Below are positions 39,776 through 49,924 of a stretch of 64,000 bases of DNA, piece after piece; position 1 is the first letter of the stretch, and each line of letters begins with the position of its first letter. The stretch lies in assembly GCF_001468225.1 (NCBI RefSeq), contig NZ_LNRU01000004.1:310001-374000 (forward strand). The letters run 5' to 3'. Under the pieces are notes generated by a model. It did not search any database. It worked only from the letters and a program-made list of their open reading frames with translations, and was not told the DNA's origin. The stretch is from Sphingopyxis sp. H053. Lineage in GTDB: Bacteria > Pseudomonadota > Alphaproteobacteria > Sphingomonadales > Sphingomonadaceae. A program made the translations under genes and the position numbers.

Positions 39776-40200
39776 GGGCCCACTCCCAGCATTTCCGACG
39801 CGACCGATATATATTTCTGGCCGGCTTCCTTCGCGGCGATCACCGCGGCGCGCAGCTCCATCGTCTTGCGCGCGCTTTCGAGGCGGATCAGCATCGGCAA
39901 ATTGACGCCGGCGATCACTTCGGTGCGCCCCGATTCGAGCAGGCTGATCGCGAGGTTTGACGGGGTGCCGCCGAACAGGTCGGTCAGCATCACGACGCCG
40001 CGGCCTTCGTCGACCTTGCGAATCGCGTCGGCGATTTCCTTGCGGCGCATTTCCATATTGTCGTTGGGGCCGATGCACACGGTCGCGATGGCGCGCTGCG
40101 GCCCGACGACATGCTCCATCGCGCGCACCATTTCCTCGGCGAGGCGGCCGTGGGTGACGAGCACCATTCCCAGAAGCGGCAGAGCCTTATCGTTCGGCAT
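39772..40200 (-). CDS. EIIA-Man-type PTS protein
   Basis: Encodes 142 residues with the mannose-type EIIA fold; the phosphorylated histidine is His17 (THGRL). Other features are IGPNDNMEMRRKEI and MLTDLFGGTPSNLAISLL, as in EIIA-Man. It receives phosphate from HPr and has no EIIB, IIC or IID partner here, so its role is presumably regulatory (carbon and nitrogen state). Overlaps ptsH by four bases and follows rapZ after 14 bases. Confidence 0.92.
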   Translation of the reverse strand: MPNDKALPLLGMVLVTHGRLAEEMVRAMEHVVGPQRAIATVCIGPNDNMEMRRKEIADAIRKVDEGRGVVMLTDLFGGTPSNLAISLLESGRTEVIAGVNLPMLIRLESARKTMELRAAVIAAKEAGQKYISVASEMLGVGP

Positions 40201-40214
40201 GCAGTCGTCGACCC

Positions 40215-41153
40215 TTATGTTTTGCCGCCGGGCGCGGAAGCCGCGGGCGGGGGCCTGCCCTCAAGCCCATCTTGCGGGGCAGAGTCAAGATTGCGGTGGG
40301 TCAGCGTTGGCTCATATCCGGATTCGCGTAGCGTTTGGGCAACACGGCTGGCGACATGGACCGACCGGTGGCGGCCGCCGGTGCAACCAAAAGCAATGGT
40401 GACATAGCTTTTGCCCTCGGCGCGGTAGCGCGGCAGCAACGTCAGGATCAATTTCTCGATCTGCGCAACGCTGTCCTCATAGGCGGGGTCGGCGATGACA
40501 TAGGCGGCGACGTCGGGATCGAGTCCGGTGCCGGGCTTGAGCTTCGGGTCCCAGTGCGGGTTGCGCAGATAGCGCATGTCGAACACCAGGTCGGCGTTGC
40601 GTGGCAGGCCGCGCGCGAAGCCGAAGCTCATCACGTTGAGCACCGGCTCGCCTTCGTCGGCGTCGCCGAAGCGCTGGCGGATTTCCTGCTGCAAATCATT
40701 GCTGCTGTAGTTCGTCGTGTCGACGACATGCTCGGCCCAGCGGCGGAGCGGCTCCATCATCTCGCGCTCGCGCGCGATGCCGTCGGCGGCGGGGCGGTCC
40801 TCGGCCATCGGGTGGCGGCGGCGGGTTTCGGAAAAGCGGCGCTCGAGCTCGGCGCCGGCGCAGTCAAGAAACAGCGTCTGGATGTCGCGGCCGCCCGCTT
40901 CGCGCAAATCCTTGATCCGGCGCACGAGCAGAGCGGGACGGAAGCCTCGACTACGACTGTCGATCCCGATCGCGAGCGGGCGTCCGGCTTCGCTGCGCTG
41001 CATCGGCGCGTCGATCAGCGTTTCGAGCAGCGCGAGCGGCAGATTGTCGACAACCTCCCAGCCGAGGTCTTCGAGCACCTTGAGCACGGTCGACTTGCCC
41101 GCGCCCGACAGGCCGGTGACCAGCAACAGGCGCGATTCGGCGGCCGGACTCAT
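40215..41153 (-). CDS. rapZ: RNase adapter protein RapZ
   Basis: Encodes 312 residues. Walker A GLSGAGKST (14-22), then the Walker B-like LFLDCAGAELERRFSETRRRHPM region, and the C-terminal domain with MSFGFARGLPRNADLVFDMRYLRNPHWDPKLKPGTG and IAFGCTGGRHRSV. In enteric bacteria RapZ guides RNase E to the GlmZ RNA and controls cell-wall precursor synthesis; in alphaproteobacteria its role is less clear. Between hprK and EIIA. Confidence 0.93.
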   Translation of the reverse strand: MSPAAESRLLLVTGLSGAGKSTVLKVLEDLGWEVVDNLPLALLETLIDAPMQRSEAGRPLAIGIDSRSRGFRPALLVRRIKDLREAGGRDIQTLFLDCAGAELERRFSETRRRHPMAEDRPAADGIAREREMMEPLRRWAEHVVDTTNYSSNDLQQEIRQRFGDADEGEPVLNVMSFGFARGLPRNADLVFDMRYLRNPHWDPKLKPGTGLDPDVAAYVIADPAYEDSVAQIEKLILTLLPRYRAEGKSYVTIAFGCTGGRHRSVHVASRVAQTLRESGYEPTLTHRNLDSAPQDGLEGRPPPAASAPGGKT

Positions 41154-41163
41154 CGTCGATGCA

Positions 41164-41610
41164 TCATGCGCCGGGCGCCAGCCGTTCGAGCGCGAGCAGG
41201 ATCTTGATCGGCGCCGACGCCTCGAACGCTGACAAGAGCAGCGCGGGCAGCGGGCGGCCCGCGACCATTTCGACCTGGTTGATCGACGGCATGCGGTCGT
41301 AACGGTCGGTCAGGCGTACCGCGAGCGCGAGCGGCACGGGTGCCGTCCACGCGCGTTCGATGATCCCGATGCCGCGGACCTCCAGCTTGCCCGCCAGACT
41401 TTCGGGCGGGCGGCACCAGAGGCGGTCGCGTTCGAACCAGATATCGCAGCGATCGTCGGCGACCAGCTTGGCGCCGCGATCGATCAGCCGCAGCGCGAGG
41501 TCCGATTTGCCCTGTCCCGAATTGCCGAGGATCAGCACGCCGCCATTGCCCGCCGCAACGCAGCTGGCATGGATATTGACGATATCGGTTCTGGTCCGGC
41601 TCGGAAGCAT
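41164..41610 (-). CDS. hprK: HPr kinase/phosphorylase (short form)
   Basis: Encodes 148 residues from the ATG at 41610. Only the C-terminal catalytic domain is present: P-loop GNSGQGKS (29-36), LVADDRCDIWF and the signature GKLEVRGIGIIE. Firmicute HprK has an extra N-terminal domain and about 310 residues; the short form is normal in alphaproteobacteria. It phosphorylates HPr on serine and thus gates the phospho-relay with the linked ptsH. Lies between chvG and rapZ in the same direction. Confidence 0.92.
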   Translation of the reverse strand: MLPSRTRTDIVNIHASCVAAGNGGVLILGNSGQGKSDLALRLIDRGAKLVADDRCDIWFERDRLWCRPPESLAGKLEVRGIGIIERAWTAPVPLALAVRLTDRYDRMPSINQVEMVAGRPLPALLLSAFEASAPIKILLALERLAPGA

Positions 41611-41660
41611 GGCGCATGGCTTACCGGCGACGATGCGGGGCCGCAAGGCGATAGAAGGAT

Positions 41661-41738
41661 CGTCGCCCCCGCGAAGGCGGGGGCCTCCGTCGGCCTTGCG
41701 CGACGTCTCCAGCGGCCCCCGCCTTCGCGGGGGCGACG
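41661..41738. repeat. REP-like paired palindrome (GCCCCCGC type)
   Basis: Perfect 25-base arms at 41661-41685 and 41714-41738, with the same core as at 7828 and 50537. It ends one base before the chvG stop codon and fills the chvG-hprK spacer. Confidence 0.88.
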
Positions 41739-41739
41739 A

Positions 41740-43362
41740 TCACGCCGCGTCCTGCCCGCCCTCGCGCGCGGGGAGGGTGATGAGCAGGCTGGCGCCGGGT
41801 TTGCCGTCGTCGCGATCCTTCGCGCTGATCGTCCCGCTATGCCCCTCGACGATCGTCCGCGCGATCGCGAGCCCCAGCCCGCTGTGGCGGCCAAAGGCTT
41901 CGCCGGCGGGCCGCTCGCTGTGAAAACGGCGGAAAATGGCGTCGCGCTGCGCGGGGTCGATGCCGGGGCCGTCGTCGTCGACCTTGATGTGAACCTCGTC
42001 GCCGAGGCGCGTCGCCGAAACGCACACGAGGCCGGCTTCGGGCGAGAAGCTGATCGCATTGTCGATGACATTGTCGATCGCGCGTTCGAGCCGGTGGCCG
42101 TCGCCCATCACCACCGTCGTGCCTTTGCGCGGCCGCGCGAAGGCGACGCGCGGCTGCGGCGCATTCGCGTCGACGCGCGCCGCGCGCGCCGCGAGCATCG
42201 ATTCGATCATGATGCCGACGTCGATCGGTTCGAACAGCGTGCGCGACAATTGCGCGTCGACGCGGCTCGCCTCGCTGATGTCGCTCACCAGCCGGTCGAG
42301 CCGGCGGACGTCCTCGTCGGCTATGCTGAGCAGTTGCGCGCGCTGCTCGTCGCTTTTGACGCGCCCCAGCCCCTCGATCGCCGAGCGGACCGAGGCGATC
42401 GGATTCTTGAGTTCGTGCGTCACGTCGGCGGCGAAATGTTCGCCCGCGTCGATGCGTTCACGAAGGGCTTGCGTCATGTCGGACAGCGCACGCGCGAGCG
42501 TTCCGATCTCGTCGCGGCGGCTCGGCAGGCGCGGGACGACGACTTCGCGCGCCCGGCCGAGCCGGACGCGCACCGCAGCGCGCGCGAGGCGGCGGAGCGG
42601 GCGGACGATCGTGCGTGCGAGGAACAGCGAGAGGAGGACCGAGGCGAGCAACACCATGAAGACGACGACCGCGATGCGGAACCGCTCGGCGCGCACGGTG
42701 CGCGTGATGTCGCGCGCGTTGAGCGTCATCAGCACCGTCTGCGGCGTCTCGAGGTCGACGACGCGTGCGGCGCTGAGCAGCGGCGTGCGTTCGGGGGCAA
42801 AGCGGAAGCGGCTCGCGGCGACCCCGCCGGTCTGTGCCTCGACGACTTCGGGCCAGGACTGCGCCCGGTCGACGCGGGGTTCCTCGAAATCGGGATAGGT
42901 CGGCGCGCCCACGACCCAGTCGATCCCGCGGTCCATCGCGCGCGCGGCATCGCGCTTCCATGGCTGGAGGTCGGGATCGCGCAGCGTATAGGTCGGCGGA
43001 CCGTTCTGGAAACTGTCGGAGATGCGCCGGCCGTCGGGGGCGTAGAAGCGCAGCCGCGATTCGGTCGCGGTCGCGAATTCTTCGATCAGCCGCGTCCGCT
43101 CCTCGGGGCGTGCCGCCTCGAGCGCGCTGTCGAGCATCGCGAGTTGGTCCTTCATCACCTCGATGCGCGTATCGACCAGGCGGCTGCGGTAGGTGTCGAG
43201 ATAATAGAAGCCGCCCGCGAGCAGCGCGATCGCGAGGATGTTCACCGCGAGGATGCGCGTCGTCAGCGACCAGCGCGCCGACCAGACGAGCGGCGATTCC
43301 TCCTGCTCGGCGACGCTCCCCTCGGGTTTCTGCCCGTCGCGTTTTTGGGCGTCAGCTTTCAT
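41740..43362 (-). CDS. chvG: ChvG-type sensor histidine kinase
   Basis: Encodes 540 residues from the ATG at 43362, overlapping the chvI end by 11 bases. Two membrane helices ([21 protein letters not shown] and [22 protein letters not shown]) bracket a large periplasmic sensing domain. Then come HAMP, the H-box with phospho-accepting His316 ([10 protein letters not shown]), and the N, G1 and G2 boxes ([51 protein letters not shown]). ChvG/ExoS kinases sense acid and envelope stress and control host-associated and metabolic genes through ChvI; ExoR, a known inhibitor in some rhizobia, is not seen here. Confidence 0.93.
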   Translation of the reverse strand: MKADAQKRDGQKPEGSVAEQEESPLVWSARWSLTTRILAVNILAIALLAGGFYYLDTYRSRLVDTRIEVMKDQLAMLDSALEAARPEERTRLIEEFATATESRLRFYAPDGRRISDSFQNGPPTYTLRDPDLQPWKRDAARAMDRGIDWVVGAPTYPDFEEPRVDRAQSWPEVVEAQTGGVAASRFRFAPERTPLLSAARVVDLETPQTVLMTLNARDITRTVRAERFRIAVVVFMVLLASVLLSLFLARTIVRPLRRLARAAVRVRLGRAREVVVPRLPSRRDEIGTLARALSDMTQALRERIDAGEHFAADVTHELKNPIASVRSAIEGLGRVKSDEQRAQLLSIADEDVRRLDRLVSDISEASRVDAQLSRTLFEPIDVGIMIESMLAARAARVDANAPQPRVAFARPRKGTTVVMGDGHRLERAIDNVIDNAISFSPEAGLVCVSATRLGDEVHIKVDDDGPGIDPAQRDAIFRRFHSERPAGEAFGRHSGLGLAIARTIVEGHSGTISAKDRDDGKPGASLLITLPAREGGQDAA

Positions 43363-44062
43363 CGGCAAAGCGATACCCCGCGCCATAGAGGGTGGCGATC
43401 GCGTCGAATTCGGGGTCGACCTCGCGGAACTTGCGGCGCAGGCGCTTGATGTGGCTGTCGATCGTGCGGTCGTCGATATAGACGTCGTCCTGATAGGCCG
43501 CGTCCATCAACTGGTTGCGGCTGCGCACGATACCGGGGCGGCTGGCAAGCGTTTCGAGGATCAGGAATTCGGTGACCGTCAGCGTGACGTCCTTGCCGTC
43601 CCACGCGACCTTGTGACGCGCCGGGTCCATGCTCAGCCGGCCGCGGGTGATCGGTTCGGCGACGGGCTCGTCGCCCTCTTCGGACGCGCTTTTGTTGAGC
43701 TCGACACGGCGCAAGATGGCGCGAATGCGCGCGATCACCAGCCGCTGGGAAAAGGGCTTGGCGATATAATCGTCGGCGCCCATCGCGAGCCCCAGCGCCT
43801 CGTCGATCTCGTCGTCCTTGCTGGTGAGGAAGATCACCGGAAGCTGGCTTTTTTCACGAAGCCGCCGCAGCAGTTCGAGCCCGTCCATGCGCGGCATCTT
43901 GATATCGAACACTGCCAGGTCGGGCGGATTGTCGATGAGCGGTTTCAGCGCCGCTTCGCCGTCCGAATAGACGCGCGTCACGAAACCCTCGGCCTGCAGC
44001 GCGATGGAAAGGGATTGCAGAATGTTGCGGTCGTCGTCGACCAGCGCGATAGTTGCCGTCAT
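43352..44062 (-). CDS. chvI: ChvI-type response regulator
   Basis: Encodes 236 residues: a receiver domain with Asp53 ([10 protein letters not shown]), ALVDDD at the start and YIAKPF, then an OmpR-type winged helix ([46 protein letters not shown]). It probably binds its own promoter region and that of pckA, which is divergent; the 280-base spacer is the likely control region, but no binding site could be picked out by eye. Coupled with chvG by overlap. Confidence 0.93.
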   Translation of the reverse strand: MTATIALVDDDRNILQSLSIALQAEGFVTRVYSDGEAALKPLIDNPPDLAVFDIKMPRMDGLELLRRLREKSQLPVIFLTSKDDEIDEALGLAMGADDYIAKPFSQRLVIARIRAILRRVELNKSASEEGDEPVAEPITRGRLSMDPARHKVAWDGKDVTLTVTEFLILETLASRPGIVRSRNQLMDAAYQDDVYIDDRTIDSHIKRLRRKFREVDPEFDAIATLYGAGYRFADES

Positions 44063-44342
44063 GCTCTTTCCGTTGGGCGGGCCCGGTAAAGCGATTAGCC
44101 TATCCGGGGCGCAGCGACAACAGCGCGCGCATGGTCACCGGTTCCCTCGTCGCGCGTTCGTCGCAAGCGCCGCGCGGCCCCGCTTTAATCTTTTGACCTC
44201 CCCCGCCAAGCGAGCTAACGCGGCCGGGATTTCGGAATCGGCGGTCACGTCGGCACCCATGCAAATGCGGGCCAACCCATTAGTGCGCTAAGCATTGCAT
44301 AGGTATGCAACGACGCCGCCGGACAAGGAAAGGCGAAGGCAG

Positions 44343-45944
44343 ATGACCAAGATATTGATCGGCGCGAACACCGTCGAGACGAAGGCGGAGGTCGCCGAAA
44401 ACTGGGGCACGCCGCAGCTGATCGAGGACGCGGTCCGCCACGGCGAGGGCGTACTCGCCAAGGACGGCCCGCTGGTCGTCGAAACCGGCAAGCACACCGG
44501 GCGCAGCGCCAAGGACAAGTTCATCGTCCAGGACGCCGAAACCGCCGACACGATCTGGTGGGGCAAGACCAATGTCCCGATGACCCCCGATCATTTCGCG
44601 GCGTTGAAGGACGACTTCTTCGCGCATCTCGCGCAGCGCCCGCGCCTCTATCGCCAGCAACTGTTTGGCGGCTCGCAGCCCGAGCATCGCGTCGCGGTGC
44701 AGGTCGTCACCGAATTCGCCTGGCACAGCCAGTTCATCCGCACGTTGCTCTGCCGCCCGACCGCGGCCGAACTCGCCGCGTTCGCGGCTGAATATACGAT
44801 CATCGACCTGCCGAGCTTCCGCGCCGATCCGGCGCGCCACGGCACGCGCACCGAAACCGTCGTCGCGGTCAATTTTGCCGAGAAGCTGATCCTGATCGGC
44901 GGCACGCAGTACGCCGGCGAGATGAAGAAATCGGTGTTCGGCATCCTCAACTATCTGCTCCCCGTCGATGGCGTGATGCCGATGCATTGCTCGGCGAATA
45001 TCGGCCCCAAGGGCGACACTGCGGTCTTCTTCGGCCTGTCGGGCACCGGCAAGACGACGCTGTCGGCCGACGCCTCGCGCACGCTGATCGGCGACGACGA
45101 GCATGGCTGGTCGGACACTGCGGTCTTCAACTTCGAGGGCGGCTGTTACGCGAAGATGATCCGCCTCTCGCCCGAGGCCGAGCCCGAAATTTTCGCGACA
45201 ACCAAGCGCTTCGGCACTGTGCTCGAAAATGTCGTGATCGATCCCGTGACCCGCGAGCTTGATTTCGACGACGCGAGCCTCGCCGAGAACAGCCGCGGTT
45301 CGTACCCGATCGACTTCATTCCGAACACGTCGGACCATAATATGGGTCCGGTGCCCAAGACGGTAATCATGCTGACGGCCGATGCCTATGGCGTGCTGCC
45401 CCCGATCGCGAAGCTGACCCCCGATCAGGCGATGTATCATTTCCTGTCGGGCTATACCGCGCGCGTCGCGGGGACCGAAATCGGCGTGACCGAGCCCGAG
45501 GCGACCTTCTCGACCTGCTTCGGCGCCCCCTTCATGCCGCGCCACCCGTCGGTCTACGGCAATCTGCTCAAGGAACGCATCGCCAAGGGCGGCGTCCAGT
45601 GCTGGCTCGTCAACACCGGCTGGACCGGCGGCATGGCGACGATGGACGGGATCAAGCGCATGCCGATCAAGGCGACGCGCGCGCTGCTCAACGCCGCGCT
45701 CGACGGCAGCCTAAACGACGCCGAATTCCGCAAGGACCCGAATTTCGGCTTCATGGTCCCCATCGCGGTTCCGGGCGTCGACAGCAACCTGCTCGATCCG
45801 CGCGAAGCCTGGGCCGACAAGGCGGCCTATGACCGCACCGCGCAAACGCTCGTCGGCCAATTCATCGACAATTTCGCGCAATTTGCGGACCATGTCGACG
45901 AAGGCGTCCGCCAGGCCGCACCGCAGGCCGCCGTCGCGGCGTAA
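44343..45944 (+). CDS. pckA: Phosphoenolpyruvate carboxykinase (ATP)
   Basis: Encodes 533 residues from the ATG at 44343 (GAAGG upstream). Catalyses oxaloacetate + ATP to PEP + CO2 in gluconeogenesis. The P-loop is GLSGTGKT (about 231-238), preceded by MHCSANIG, with substrate-site segments [26 protein letters not shown] and NTGWTGG. The length is typical. It is divergent from chvI, which links gluconeogenic flux to the ChvIG and PTS-type regulators, as known in other alphaproteobacteria. Confidence 0.97.
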   Translation: MTKILIGANTVETKAEVAENWGTPQLIEDAVRHGEGVLAKDGPLVVETGKHTGRSAKDKFIVQDAETADTIWWGKTNVPMTPDHFAALKDDFFAHLAQRPRLYRQQLFGGSQPEHRVAVQVVTEFAWHSQFIRTLLCRPTAAELAAFAAEYTIIDLPSFRADPARHGTRTETVVAVNFAEKLILIGGTQYAGEMKKSVFGILNYLLPVDGVMPMHCSANIGPKGDTAVFFGLSGTGKTTLSADASRTLIGDDEHGWSDTAVFNFEGGCYAKMIRLSPEAEPEIFATTKRFGTVLENVVIDPVTRELDFDDASLAENSRGSYPIDFIPNTSDHNMGPVPKTVIMLTADAYGVLPPIAKLTPDQAMYHFLSGYTARVAGTEIGVTEPEATFSTCFGAPFMPRHPSVYGNLLKERIAKGGVQCWLVNTGWTGGMATMDGIKRMPIKATRALLNAALDGSLNDAEFRKDPNFGFMVPIAVPGVDSNLLDPREAWADKAAYDRTAQTLVGQFIDNFAQFADHVDEGVRQAAPQAAVAA

Positions 45945-45957
45945 TTGACCCGGATCG

Positions 45958-45983
45958 CTTCCGGGTGGCACATCACCCGGAAG
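45958..45983 (+). repeat. Hairpin after pckA overlapping the next ribosome-binding site
   Basis: CTTCCGGGTG (45958-45967) pairs with CACCCGGAAG (45974-45983) over GCACAT. There is no T run, so it is a poor terminator; its 3' arm covers the GGAAGGA ribosome-binding site of the following gene, so folding would hinder translation of that gene. Confidence 0.5.
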
Positions 45984-45993
45984 GACCGGACTC

Positions 45994-46443
45994 ATGACCA
46001 CCGAATATAAACCGCGCCTGTTCGCGCGCGACGACGAAATCCGTGCGCTCGGCGAAGGGCTGCTGGCGTGCGCGTTGCCGCGCGAGGCGTGGACGCACGA
46101 GGCGCATCTCGGCGCGTGCCTCTGGCTGCTGACCGAGCGCCGCGACGTCGATATCGACGCCGAGATTGGCACCATCATCCGCCGCTTCAACGAAAGCGTC
46201 GGCGGCGTGAACGACGACCATGGCGGCTATCATGACAGCATCACCCGCGCCTATGTCGCGGGCGTGCGGCTGTTCCTGTCGACGACGGCGGAGACCGAGC
46301 TCGCGGCGCGCGTCAACGCGCTGCTGCTTTCCGACATCGGCCGTCGCGACTGGCCGCTACGCTTCTACAGCCGCGAGCTGCTCTTTTCGGTCCCGGCGCG
46401 GCGCGCCTTCGTCGAACCCGATCTCGCGCCGCTGCCTGCCTAA
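45994..46443 (+). CDS. Hypothetical protein
   Basis: Encodes 149 residues with GGAAGGA upstream. Contains WTHEAHLGACLWLLTERRDV and DHGGYHDSITRAYVAGVRLFL, a recognisable conserved pattern (paired His residues) seen in uncharacterised soluble bacterial proteins. No signal peptide or transmembrane helix. Its stop overlaps the stop of the converging DUF2268 gene by two to four bases. Function unknown. Confidence 0.75.
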   Translation: MTTEYKPRLFARDDEIRALGEGLLACALPREAWTHEAHLGACLWLLTERRDVDIDAEIGTIIRRFNESVGGVNDDHGGYHDSITRAYVAGVRLFLSTTAETELAARVNALLLSDIGRRDWPLRFYSRELLFSVPARRAFVEPDLAPLPA

Positions 46444-47381
46444 AGCTTCATTCCGGGCGTCCAACCGCTCTCCGCGAGGAAGGCGGCGGGGTCGCGCATC
46501 TCGATGATCGCCTTGATCGCCGCGGCCTTGTCGGGGGTCCGGCCGTAATAGCTTTTCGCGACGCGATAGCCGACCCAATAACCAAGGTCGCCCGGCCACC
46601 CGTCCGCGCCTTGTTTGTTGTAGAGCCAGCGCGACCCGATCGCCTTGGCGTCCTTCTCGGCGAGGAAAGCCGTCTCCAGCTCCTTCTCGCGTCCCTTGGC
46701 CCATATGTGGAGCAGCGGATAGCCGACCGAACCCGACATCTGTTCGGCGACAAATTCGGCGGCGCCCTCGACGAGCGCGGCGCGCAGCACCGATTCTTCG
46801 CGATCCTCGACTTGCGCAAGCGGCTGCTGCGCGTGGACATATTCATGCGCGATGACGTGGACGAAGCGGTCCTCGTCGTCGGCTTCGATGAATTTGGCGG
46901 CGCACAGGGCTTCGAGACCGATGTACAGCCCCTTCGCATTCGCCGTTCCCGCCGTCGTGGCGCGGCCGATGGCGATGGTGATCGGGGGGAATTTCGCAGC
47001 GGGATAAAGCTGGGCGAGGCGGTCGGTCGCGGCGACAAGCCGCGTGCGGACATCGGGAAGATGGGTCGCGCAACCACGCGCGTCGTCAAAGACCTGGCGT
47101 TTGTCGCGCAGCGCGGCGGCGAGCTTTTCGGGGGTGATCCGGCGCATCACCATGAATTCCGCCAGCCCCGGCGTGGGGGCGGCCAGATAGCGCGTCGCCA
47201 CCACATCGGGCTGACTTGCGAGTGCGGGGTCATCATAAAGCGCGTAAAAGCGATCGACGTCGCTCGTCACGATGGCGACGCGCGCGCCGCCGTGCGGCGG
47301 GGCCGATTCGGATGCCTGCCCCGGGATCGCCGCGAGCAGCGCCACGCCGAACAGGCTTTGCATCATGCGCCGCGCCGTCAT
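46440..47381 (-). CDS. DUF2268-type putative zinc protease, exported
   Basis: Encodes 313 residues. Signal peptide at 1-24. HEYVH (179-183) with the downstream glutamate of VEGAAEFVAEQ (about 204-208) is the zinc-peptidase pattern of DUF2268-like predicted proteases; GDLGYWVGYRVAKSYY is a family-type segment. Likely periplasmic. Its ATG overlaps the stop of the DUF885 gene (ATGA), so the two peptidase-like proteins are translated together. Substrates unknown. Confidence 0.85.
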   Translation of the reverse strand: MTARRMMQSLFGVALLAAIPGQASESAPPHGGARVAIVTSDVDRFYALYDDPALASQPDVVATRYLAAPTPGLAEFMVMRRITPEKLAAALRDKRQVFDDARGCATHLPDVRTRLVAATDRLAQLYPAAKFPPITIAIGRATTAGTANAKGLYIGLEALCAAKFIEADDEDRFVHVIAHEYVHAQQPLAQVEDREESVLRAALVEGAAEFVAEQMSGSVGYPLLHIWAKGREKELETAFLAEKDAKAIGSRWLYNKQGADGWPGDLGYWVGYRVAKSYYGRTPDKAAAIKAIIEMRDPAAFLAESGWTPGMKL

Positions 47382-49222
47382 GCCTTCTTCTCCGCCACAT
47401 AGGCCGCGACATTCTGCGCGAGCACGTCGAGCGGGACGTTGCCGCCCTCGACGACGACATTGTCGAAATCGCGGAGGTCATATTTTGCGCCGAGCGCCTT
47501 TTGCGCGAGTCCGCGCTGGCGGACGATCTCGCTGTGCCCGACCTTGTAGCCGCACGCCTGTCCGGCCCAGCTGCAATAGCGGTCGACCTCGCTCGCGACC
47601 TCGAGCGGGTTCGAGCCATTTTCCTTGACGAAGAAATCGACGCCCTGCTCGCGCGTCCAGCGCTTGGCGTGAAGGCCGGTATCGACGACGAGGCGGCAGG
47701 CGCGGAATGCGAGCGACTGGAGGTAGCCCAAACGCCCGACCTCGAAATCGTCGTAGAGGCCGAGTTCGTCGGCGAGCTGCTCGGCGTACAAGGCCCACCC
47801 TTCCGAATAGGCGTTGAACGCCAGCATCGTACGGATCAGCGGCATCTGGTTCGCATATTCGCCCTGCCACACATGCCCGGGGATCGCCTCGTGCATCGTC
47901 AGGTCGGGGAGCGAATATTTGCTGTGGAGCTCGGTCGTGCGCAGGTTGATCCAGAATTTGCCCGGAACGCTGCCGTCGATCGACCCCGCGCCGCCATAGG
48001 CCGCGGGCGCGCCGGGTTCCTCGGCGAGCGGCAGCCGCTTCACCTCGACATTGCCCTTTACCAAAGTACGGAAGGCGCGCGGCAACTCGGCGCGGATCTT
48101 GCCGAGCCAGGTCTGGATATAGGCGTGGATTTCGGCGCGGCCCGCATCATTGTTGGGGAATTTGAAGCGCGGATCCTTGGCGAGCGCGTTCATCCGGTCG
48201 CCGACCGAGCCCTGCGTGTAGCCGAGCTTTTTGAGGATCGGGTCCATGCGGCCGTGGAGTTCGGCGAGTTCTTCGCGGCCCATCGCGTGGATCTCGCCTG
48301 GGGTCATGCGGGTGGTGGTCGAGGCGCGCAGCCCCCACGCATACCATTCGTCGCCGCCCGGCCGCGCCCACATGCCGGCGTCCATTGTCGCCTTCGGCCG
48401 CTGCGCCTTCATCTCGGCGAGCTGGCGTTCGAGCGCCGCGGCGACGGGTCCCTGCACGATCTTCGCCGAGCGCGCGCTCCAGTCGCCCGCGATCTTCGCC
48501 GCGCCGGTGCGGCGGACGAGGCTTTCGACCATCGAGCCGCCCGCCTTCGCATCGGCAAGGCTCGCCTCCATCTGCTTCACCGCCTTGTCGATCAGGAAGG
48601 CGGGGGCGATCATTCCCTGTCCGCCCGCGGCCTTCAGCCGGTCGGTTTCGCCATCGAGCGCGCCGGGAAAGGCGTTGAGACGCGACAGATAGGCTTCGGC
48701 ATCGGCGGCGGTCTTCACCGGATGGTCGCTGTCGAGGAATTTTGGGACGTCGAGATAGGCGCCGACATTCTGGATCACGACATAGGGCGTGTTGCGCCAG
48801 CCGCCGACCGCGACGTCGCCATAGGGCAGGGCAAAGCCGTCGAGCGCGACGCCATAGGCGCTTTCGACGACGGCAAGGCTGGTGCGCGTGCTGTGATCGA
48901 GTCCCGCCTTGTCGAACGCGCGGACGCGCGCAAGATCGGCCTTCAGCGTGTCGGCGACGGTTTTCTGTCCTGCCGCCGACCGGTCGCCGAGACGCCCGCG
49001 CATCGCGGCGCGCGCGCCGGTGTCGATGCCGAGCGACGTCGCGCCTTCGGGCGACAGCGCGAGCAGATTGTCGGCGACCGAATCGAGCAGTTTCTGCGCG
49101 CCGGTCTTCGGCGGCGACTGCAGCGCGGCCGCGGGGCCGGCGAGGGCAAGCCCCGCGGTGCCCGCGCCGAGTGTGGCGAGCGTCTGGCGGCGGCTGACGG
49201 GGGTGGAAAGCGGATTGGACAC
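47378..49222 (-). CDS. DUF885 family protein, Tat-exported peptidase-like
   Basis: Encodes 614 residues from a GTG at 49222 (GGAG six bases upstream). The N-terminus has a twin-arginine signal: SRRQTLATLGAGTAGLALAG. DUF885 hallmarks include TRMTPGEIHAMGREELAELHGRMDPI, DLTMHEAIPGHVWQG, with the HEAIPGH metal-type motif, and YSEGWALYAEQLADELG. The family is thought to be zinc-dependent carboxypeptidases related to M32. Tat export implies folding before secretion. First gene of the two-gene set with the DUF2268 gene. Confidence 0.88.
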   Translation of the reverse strand: MSNPLSTPVSRRQTLATLGAGTAGLALAGPAAALQSPPKTGAQKLLDSVADNLLALSPEGATSLGIDTGARAAMRGRLGDRSAAGQKTVADTLKADLARVRAFDKAGLDHSTRTSLAVVESAYGVALDGFALPYGDVAVGGWRNTPYVVIQNVGAYLDVPKFLDSDHPVKTAADAEAYLSRLNAFPGALDGETDRLKAAGGQGMIAPAFLIDKAVKQMEASLADAKAGGSMVESLVRRTGAAKIAGDWSARSAKIVQGPVAAALERQLAEMKAQRPKATMDAGMWARPGGDEWYAWGLRASTTTRMTPGEIHAMGREELAELHGRMDPILKKLGYTQGSVGDRMNALAKDPRFKFPNNDAGRAEIHAYIQTWLGKIRAELPRAFRTLVKGNVEVKRLPLAEEPGAPAAYGGAGSIDGSVPGKFWINLRTTELHSKYSLPDLTMHEAIPGHVWQGEYANQMPLIRTMLAFNAYSEGWALYAEQLADELGLYDDFEVGRLGYLQSLAFRACRLVVDTGLHAKRWTREQGVDFFVKENGSNPLEVASEVDRYCSWAGQACGYKVGHSEIVRQRGLAQKALGAKYDLRDFDNVVVEGGNVPLDVLAQNVAAYVAEKKA

Positions 49223-49346
49223 GGGCTGCTCCCTGGCGACTTGTTTCTTGTGAAACCTGTCTAGGCGCGGGGGCGCGCCGGTCAACGAAAAGGGGCCGGG
49301 AAAGCCTCCGCCCTCCCGACCCCCGTCGAAAATTATCGGCCGTCTA

Positions 49347-49745
49347 TCAGTCGGTAAGGTCGGCGGGCACCTTGCCGCCGTTCGCCGCGAGTTCGCGCAT
49401 CACCGCCTTGTGCAGCCAGATGTTCATTTCGGCGCTGCCGTCGAGTTCGCCGGTATAGCCGAGTTCCTGCGCCAGTTCCTTGCGGTTGGCGAGGCTCGAA
49501 TCGATCCCGAGCAGCTTCATCAGGTCGACGATCGACGTGCGCCAGTTGAGATCCTGCCCGGCATTGGCGGCCTCGGCGGTGAGGATGGCATCGACATCGA
49601 CCGGCGCGGCGGCCGCTGCTGCCATGGCTTGCGTCGCGGCGTCGAGCGCGGTGCCGACGGGGCTGGGGGCGGCCGGGGCGGCGGGTTCTGCGGCGACGGC
49701 CTTCTTGCCGAAGATGGCGTCCTTGATCTTGCCGAAAATGCTCAT
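49347..49745 (-). CDS. DUF3597 domain-containing protein
   Basis: Encodes 132 residues from the ATG at 49745. Starts SIFGKIKDAIFGKK, then an Ala/Pro-rich linker (about 18-50). The domain (about 50-128) has VDVDAILTAEAANAGQDLNWRTSIVDLMKLLGIDSSLANRKELAQELGY and NIWLHKAVMREL, the DUF3597 signature. Often annotated near LysM-type proteins, but it has no peptidoglycan-binding motif of its own that I can see. Function unknown; divergent from the DUF937 gene. Confidence 0.82.
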   Translation of the reverse strand: MSIFGKIKDAIFGKKAVAAEPAAPAAPSPVGTALDAATQAMAAAAAAPVDVDAILTAEAANAGQDLNWRTSIVDLMKLLGIDSSLANRKELAQELGYTGELDGSAEMNIWLHKAVMRELAANGGKVPADLTD

Positions 49746-49924
49746 TGTGTAGCTCCCACTAGAATAGCGGCCCAACCCGGAAGAGGCGAGTCGAACAGTT
49801 GCAGGCTAGGACTATGCATTTGAGAATGACAGTCAAAAGACCGACTCGTTCTTCGCTCGCGCGCTGCTATACTCATTCCAATCGGCGCGGTGTCCGATCC
49901 GCGCCGAAGCGGGAGTATGACGAT

